A stretch of DNA of 64,000 bases from NCBI RefSeq assembly GCF_036785885.1, contig NC_092317.1:6264501-6328500 (forward strand), read 5' to 3'. Made by a program: the position numbers and the translations under genes. The notes beneath the pieces were generated by a model, which saw only the letters and a program-made list of their open reading frames with translations, was not told the origin of the DNA and did no database searches. Below are positions 60,806 to 64,000 of the stretch, one piece after another. Position 1 is the stretch's first letter. Every line of letters starts with the position of its first letter. Origin of the DNA: Coffea arabica (Eukaryota > Streptophyta > Magnoliopsida > Gentianales > Rubiaceae).

Positions 60806-61310
60806 AGCCTTTTCTAGGTTCAGCCAATACCTCCGAATTATTTTGCAATGAACTTAGATACAAGGAGGAAGAAGCGATCATAAATTGCACTCCTACAACT
60901 CCAGATGGCTGCAAGAAGCAAGCACAGTTACAGTAACCATTGCACTCCTACAACTCCAGATAGCTGCAAGCAAAGTACAGTTTGGTTACAGGATCATATT
61001 TTCACATTCTTGCTGCTGAATCTACTTTGAATGGATTTTTCTGCATCCCTGCACAGAGTGGAAAAATTACAAGTGAAGTTCCGGAATATAAAAAAAGAAC
61101 AAGTTTTCTAGCACAAATAAATGTGCAGATAGATTGAAATAGATCCATGACATAAATGGATTTTCCTGCATCTGTCCACAATTGGCAATTAAATTCACGT
61201 CTATTGACATCAGCGTCTACAGTGACAATGAACATAGGGTACTCCATCTTTAGTAGGTACAAGAGTAGTAGGAAGCCCCCCATAAGCTTCTACAACAGCG
61301 AGGCAATTCT
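60806..61310 (-). pseudogene. strictosidine-synthase-like relic, copy 1
   Basis: On the minus strand, 61300-61210 reads as a decayed exon (GGLPTTLVPTKDGVPYV) matching the GGLATTLVPAEDGVTYR exon of copy 2. 60975-60806 reads QPSGVVGV, then LLVSKFIAK and, after a frame change, IIRRYWLNLEKAGT. This matches GPLGVATSSDAPFLLVSEYLEKRIRRYWLKREKAGT in copy 2. Stops and frame changes break every segment. There is also a short local duplication, ctcctacaactccagat (60889 and 60946). It lies about 660 bp from copy 2 on the same strand, as a tandem duplicate would. Confidence 0.75.
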
Positions 61311-61973
61311 CAAAATCTGGAATGCTATATACAAACAAGTTCGTCACTCTGCCAATTTACGGGGTATAAATTTGTACCTTGTTTAAAATTATGGTGGTAT
61401 CCTAAGCTTACTCTTTCCTCCGTAGCACCTTGTTTATTTGATGAAGTTCCCTTGTTTAATTGAAAATTATGATAGAACACTTAATTTAGCACTTGAATCA
61501 ATATATTAGTTTCTTATATATTCACCAAAATCTTATGTCCTTGACTATAGGAGTAATAATTGTTTCGTTTTTATGCATTTTGCACATGTCTTGGCTGGGA
61601 ATTCAATCATCTTCAGCTGTTTATGCTCTTATACTAATACTATCAGAGTTTGGCCGTCTGAAATGCCACTGAACAGACTTCCCAGGGCCGCGGTACCTAA
61701 ACTTGTATGTGGTTTGTCTATTTTTTTCACCGCCAAACCCAGGTGAATGCATGAATTGTACACGGGGATACAGAAAAGCTTAGCAAACTGCCTTTCATCA
61801 GCTCGAGCTTCATCTGTGAAAGATCAAAATTTGGAAGCATATTATTATGTAGCAAATTTAGCATCGGCTACTAGTCTATACAAACAATCCAGGCTCAAGT
61901 TTACAAAGCATTGCTACTTCAAACCTATGTAGGGGTCTGATCCATGTTGACCAACAAAAGTTTAACTTGGGTT

Positions 61974-63468
61974 TTAGACATAATTTATACCATACTGGCC
62001 GACGAAAGAATATTCCCAACTTCCAACATAGAGTTTCCCATGATGTTCTAGAACAGTTGTAATGCGTTGATTGTACTCTTTACTGAGATCAGCAGCGTCT
62101 AAAATTCCTGCTGAAGGACTGATTTTGACGCCTTGAGGTGCAGTGGTGGTGGAGTCATTACGAGGAATATTCACGGCAACCCAGAACTCTCCTTCTTGAT
62201 TTCTTTAGATCTTGTTTAGGCCTCCAGGAAATGTCAAGAAAATTTCAGAAGTGCCAGCTTTTTCTCGTTTAAGCCAATACCTTCGAATTCTCTTCTCAAG
62301 GTACTCCGAAACGAGGAGGAATGGGGCATCACTGCTGGTTGCCACTCCTAAAGGTCCAGAAGGTTGTGTGAGCAGTACGGTTACTTTTTTGGTTTTCCGA
62401 TCAAATTTTAACAATCGTCCCGTAGAATCACCACTTAGGATCAGGGTTCAAAGTCGTAGTCGCGGTTGCGGTCCACATCGGTTTCGGCATATCGGTCGCG
62501 GTCTCGATGAGACGTAAATTTTTGAAATATTTAATATTTTAAAAATTATAAAAAATATGATAAATAAAAATTATTAAAAATTATTAAAAATAATAAAAAT
62601 TCGAGTTGACTAGGAATGATTCGGTGTGACTCGATCTTTTCAACCCTTCACGGTGACGTTTCGACGAGTCAAGTATCTTGAAATCGTATCGTCCCGATAT
62701 CATATTGGGAGGGCTCGAGACGGTGACGACTCGGCCGAATCGTCTCGGATTCGGACGAGTCTTTGAACCATGCTAAAGATAGATTTTACTGTATCTCCGA
62801 GTCATCTCGGACTCGAACGAGTCTTTGAACCATGCTAAGGATAGATTTTACTGCATCTCTGCATAATGAAGGTGAAGTGTATCATAATGGAAGTTTAACG
62901 AAATCATTTGAGTCCGTACAAGTCATTTGATGGCTGGGATTGTAATCACAGTATATGCCATTGTCTTTCTCAATGTTTTGAAAAATAGTATATATGAGCT
63001 AAAAAAGAAAATGTTGTGTCTTACCAATGTATTCAAATCAAATGTTTTGTTACAAGTTGAAAAAGGTTTGGAATAATGGCCAACTGTTTGCATCATTGTT
63101 TCTCAGTCTCAGCACCTCATTTATAATCCCAAGAAATAAAGCATTATGTCATCGAGCCAGGAGGGGTTTAGATTTTCTTAGGTTTTTAACTACATAAAAT
63201 TGATTTAAGTGTTGAAGTATGTTTGAGTTGGATTTGATTTCACCAAATGCAACCCCCGCATAAAGACAAACGTGGCATACACAAGAATCATGATGAACTT
63301 ACTTTGGACCATATTTTGTCCCAGCATCTGTAAAATAGACAGATCCATCCTTAGCCTTGTCGACTGCAATAAGAAATCGGTAAGTTACTCCATCTTCAGC
63401 TGGGACAAGAGTAGTAGCAAGCCCTCCATGGAATCCTACACGAGCAAGGCCAACGAACGGATCACAAA
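61974..63468 (-). pseudogene. strictosidine-synthase-like relic, copy 2, split by a MITE
   Basis: Minus-strand exons of a strictosidine-synthase-like six-bladed propeller protein. An upstream exon, about 63468-63304, reads LCDPFVGLARVGFHGGLATTLV ... VYFTDAGTKYGPK, with a GT donor at 63302. The terminal exon, 62433-61974, reads LSGDSTGRLLKFDRKTKKVTVLL ... LLVSEYLEKRIRRYWLKREKAGTSEIFLTFPGGLNKI, then RNQEGEFWVAVNIPRNDS ... HGKLYVGSWEYSFVG. One in-frame stop lies after GGLNKI. A hAT MITE (62442-62834) sits inside the exon just before LSGDSTGR, and 5' exons are missing within the window. Family members act in vacuolar or apoplastic metabolism; most SSL proteins do not make strictosidine. More 5' sequence could lie beyond 64000, but local repeats near 63470-63600 suggest rearrangement. 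Confidence 0.82.
62442..62834. mobile_element. hAT-type MITE inserted in an SSL exon
   Basis: Ends read CAGGGTTCAAAG (62442) and, inverted at the right, CATGGTTCAAAG (ending 62834). Flanking 8-bp sequences cttaggat (62434-62441) and ctaaggat (62835-62842) match at 7 of 8 bases, as for hAT insertion. Subterminal DNA is rich in CGAGTC/GACTCG motifs and the centre is AT-rich. The right end is locally duplicated: an earlier CTTTGAACCATG ends at 62772 and is followed by a 62-bp near-copy of element end plus flank. Confidence 0.8.
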
Positions 63469-63469
63469 G

Positions 63470-64000
63470 GTGCTTTATTCACAAAGGTGCTATATACAAT
63501 AAAGGAAGTATTTCGGGATGAATGGAATTGAATGGCGATATTGCCCTCTTCCGTTTCAGCTAGTCTCTTCTCAAAGGTGCTTTATTCACAAAGCATAATT
63601 GTAATTCACAGGGTGGGTGGTAATTTTAAAGGATTGAAAGTGGGCACATCCCTTGTTTTCGTATCTGGTGCTTGAAAAAACAAAAAACCTTTTACCAAAA
63701 GTAGAACGATAACAAAAAAATAAAGCTTCCTCCTAAATGCGAAATTGTAGGAAATCACATAATTGAGCATTTGATAGCTAGGAAATTGATTTCTTTTCAG
63801 TTTTGGTTCTTTGCTATCACGAAACATTATCCTACAAGTCAAGTACAAAATTGGTAGATGAAAATAAATTCAATGTCGAGTGGTTAAGTCACAAAGATCT
63901 GGTAAGTATGCAAACCTGCCTAGAATGTGCACCAGTTTGAGTAGTCACAAAAGGATTTGAAGTGTATAGATGTCTTTCTCCATACCATGAGAATTGTGAG
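63470..64000. other. rearranged non-coding DNA at the window edge
   Basis: CAAAGGTGCTTTATTCACAAAG or parts of it occur near 63466, 63477 and 63572, showing small local duplications at the 5' side of the SSL relic. No gene recognised to the end of the window. Confidence 0.35.

Overview
The window is nuclear DNA of a dicot plant, probably an asterid. The evidence is AT-rich intergenic DNA, GT-AG introns, plant-only gene families and many small plant-type transposons. The species cannot be fixed from the sequence. I see no LTR element or other virus-like fossil, no CRISPR array and no bacterial DNA.

Layout. 1-6.1 kb is gene-free repeat DNA: a tRNA-type SINE, a MITE-like repeat family, a three-copy repeat array and a Helitron-like 3' end. 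At 6.2-6.9 kb lies a MIR162 locus, with both miRNA strands readable on the arms of a foldback; it has no long ORF. 10.8-11.7 kb holds an AP2/ERF transcription factor (-). 14.0-16.5 kb holds two dead genes (-): an intronless CACTIN copy and an F-box gene. 16.8-19.0 kb is MITEs and SINEs. 19.3-22.1 kb is an intact one-exon CC-NB-LRR resistance gene (+). 23.3-26.9 kb is the chloroplast calcium-sensing receptor CAS (+), whose third exon is disturbed by a 99-bp-offset duplication. 27.6-31.3 kb holds two neighbouring MULE-like elements of one family, each with 9-bp target duplications. 31.7-38.8 kb is a 14-exon peroxisomal acyl-activating enzyme of the AAE17/18 type (+). 40.0-42.4 kb is CPP1 (+). 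43.5-44.7 kb is a tetraspanin (-). 45.2-46.1 kb holds a MULE-type and a hAT-type MITE 46 bp apart. 49.0-51.8 kb is plastid enolase ENO1 (+). 52.8-56.1 kb is a plant cysteine oxidase (-), divergent from the kinetochore gene MIS12 (+, 57.0-60.4 kb). 60.8-63.5 kb holds two broken strictosidine-synthase-like copies (-), one with a hAT MITE inserted in an exon.

The genes are unrelated housekeeping, plastid, defence and signalling genes, so this looks like ordinary euchromatin and not a functional cluster. Exon boundaries were derived by hand from GT/AG sites, reading phase and family conservation. In every intact model the phases close and give a protein of family-typical length. I did not find a convincing new biological system. 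The items most worth following are the MIR162 locus, the altered CAS exon, the E2F-type site before MIS12, and the nested palindrome inside the MULE-like element.
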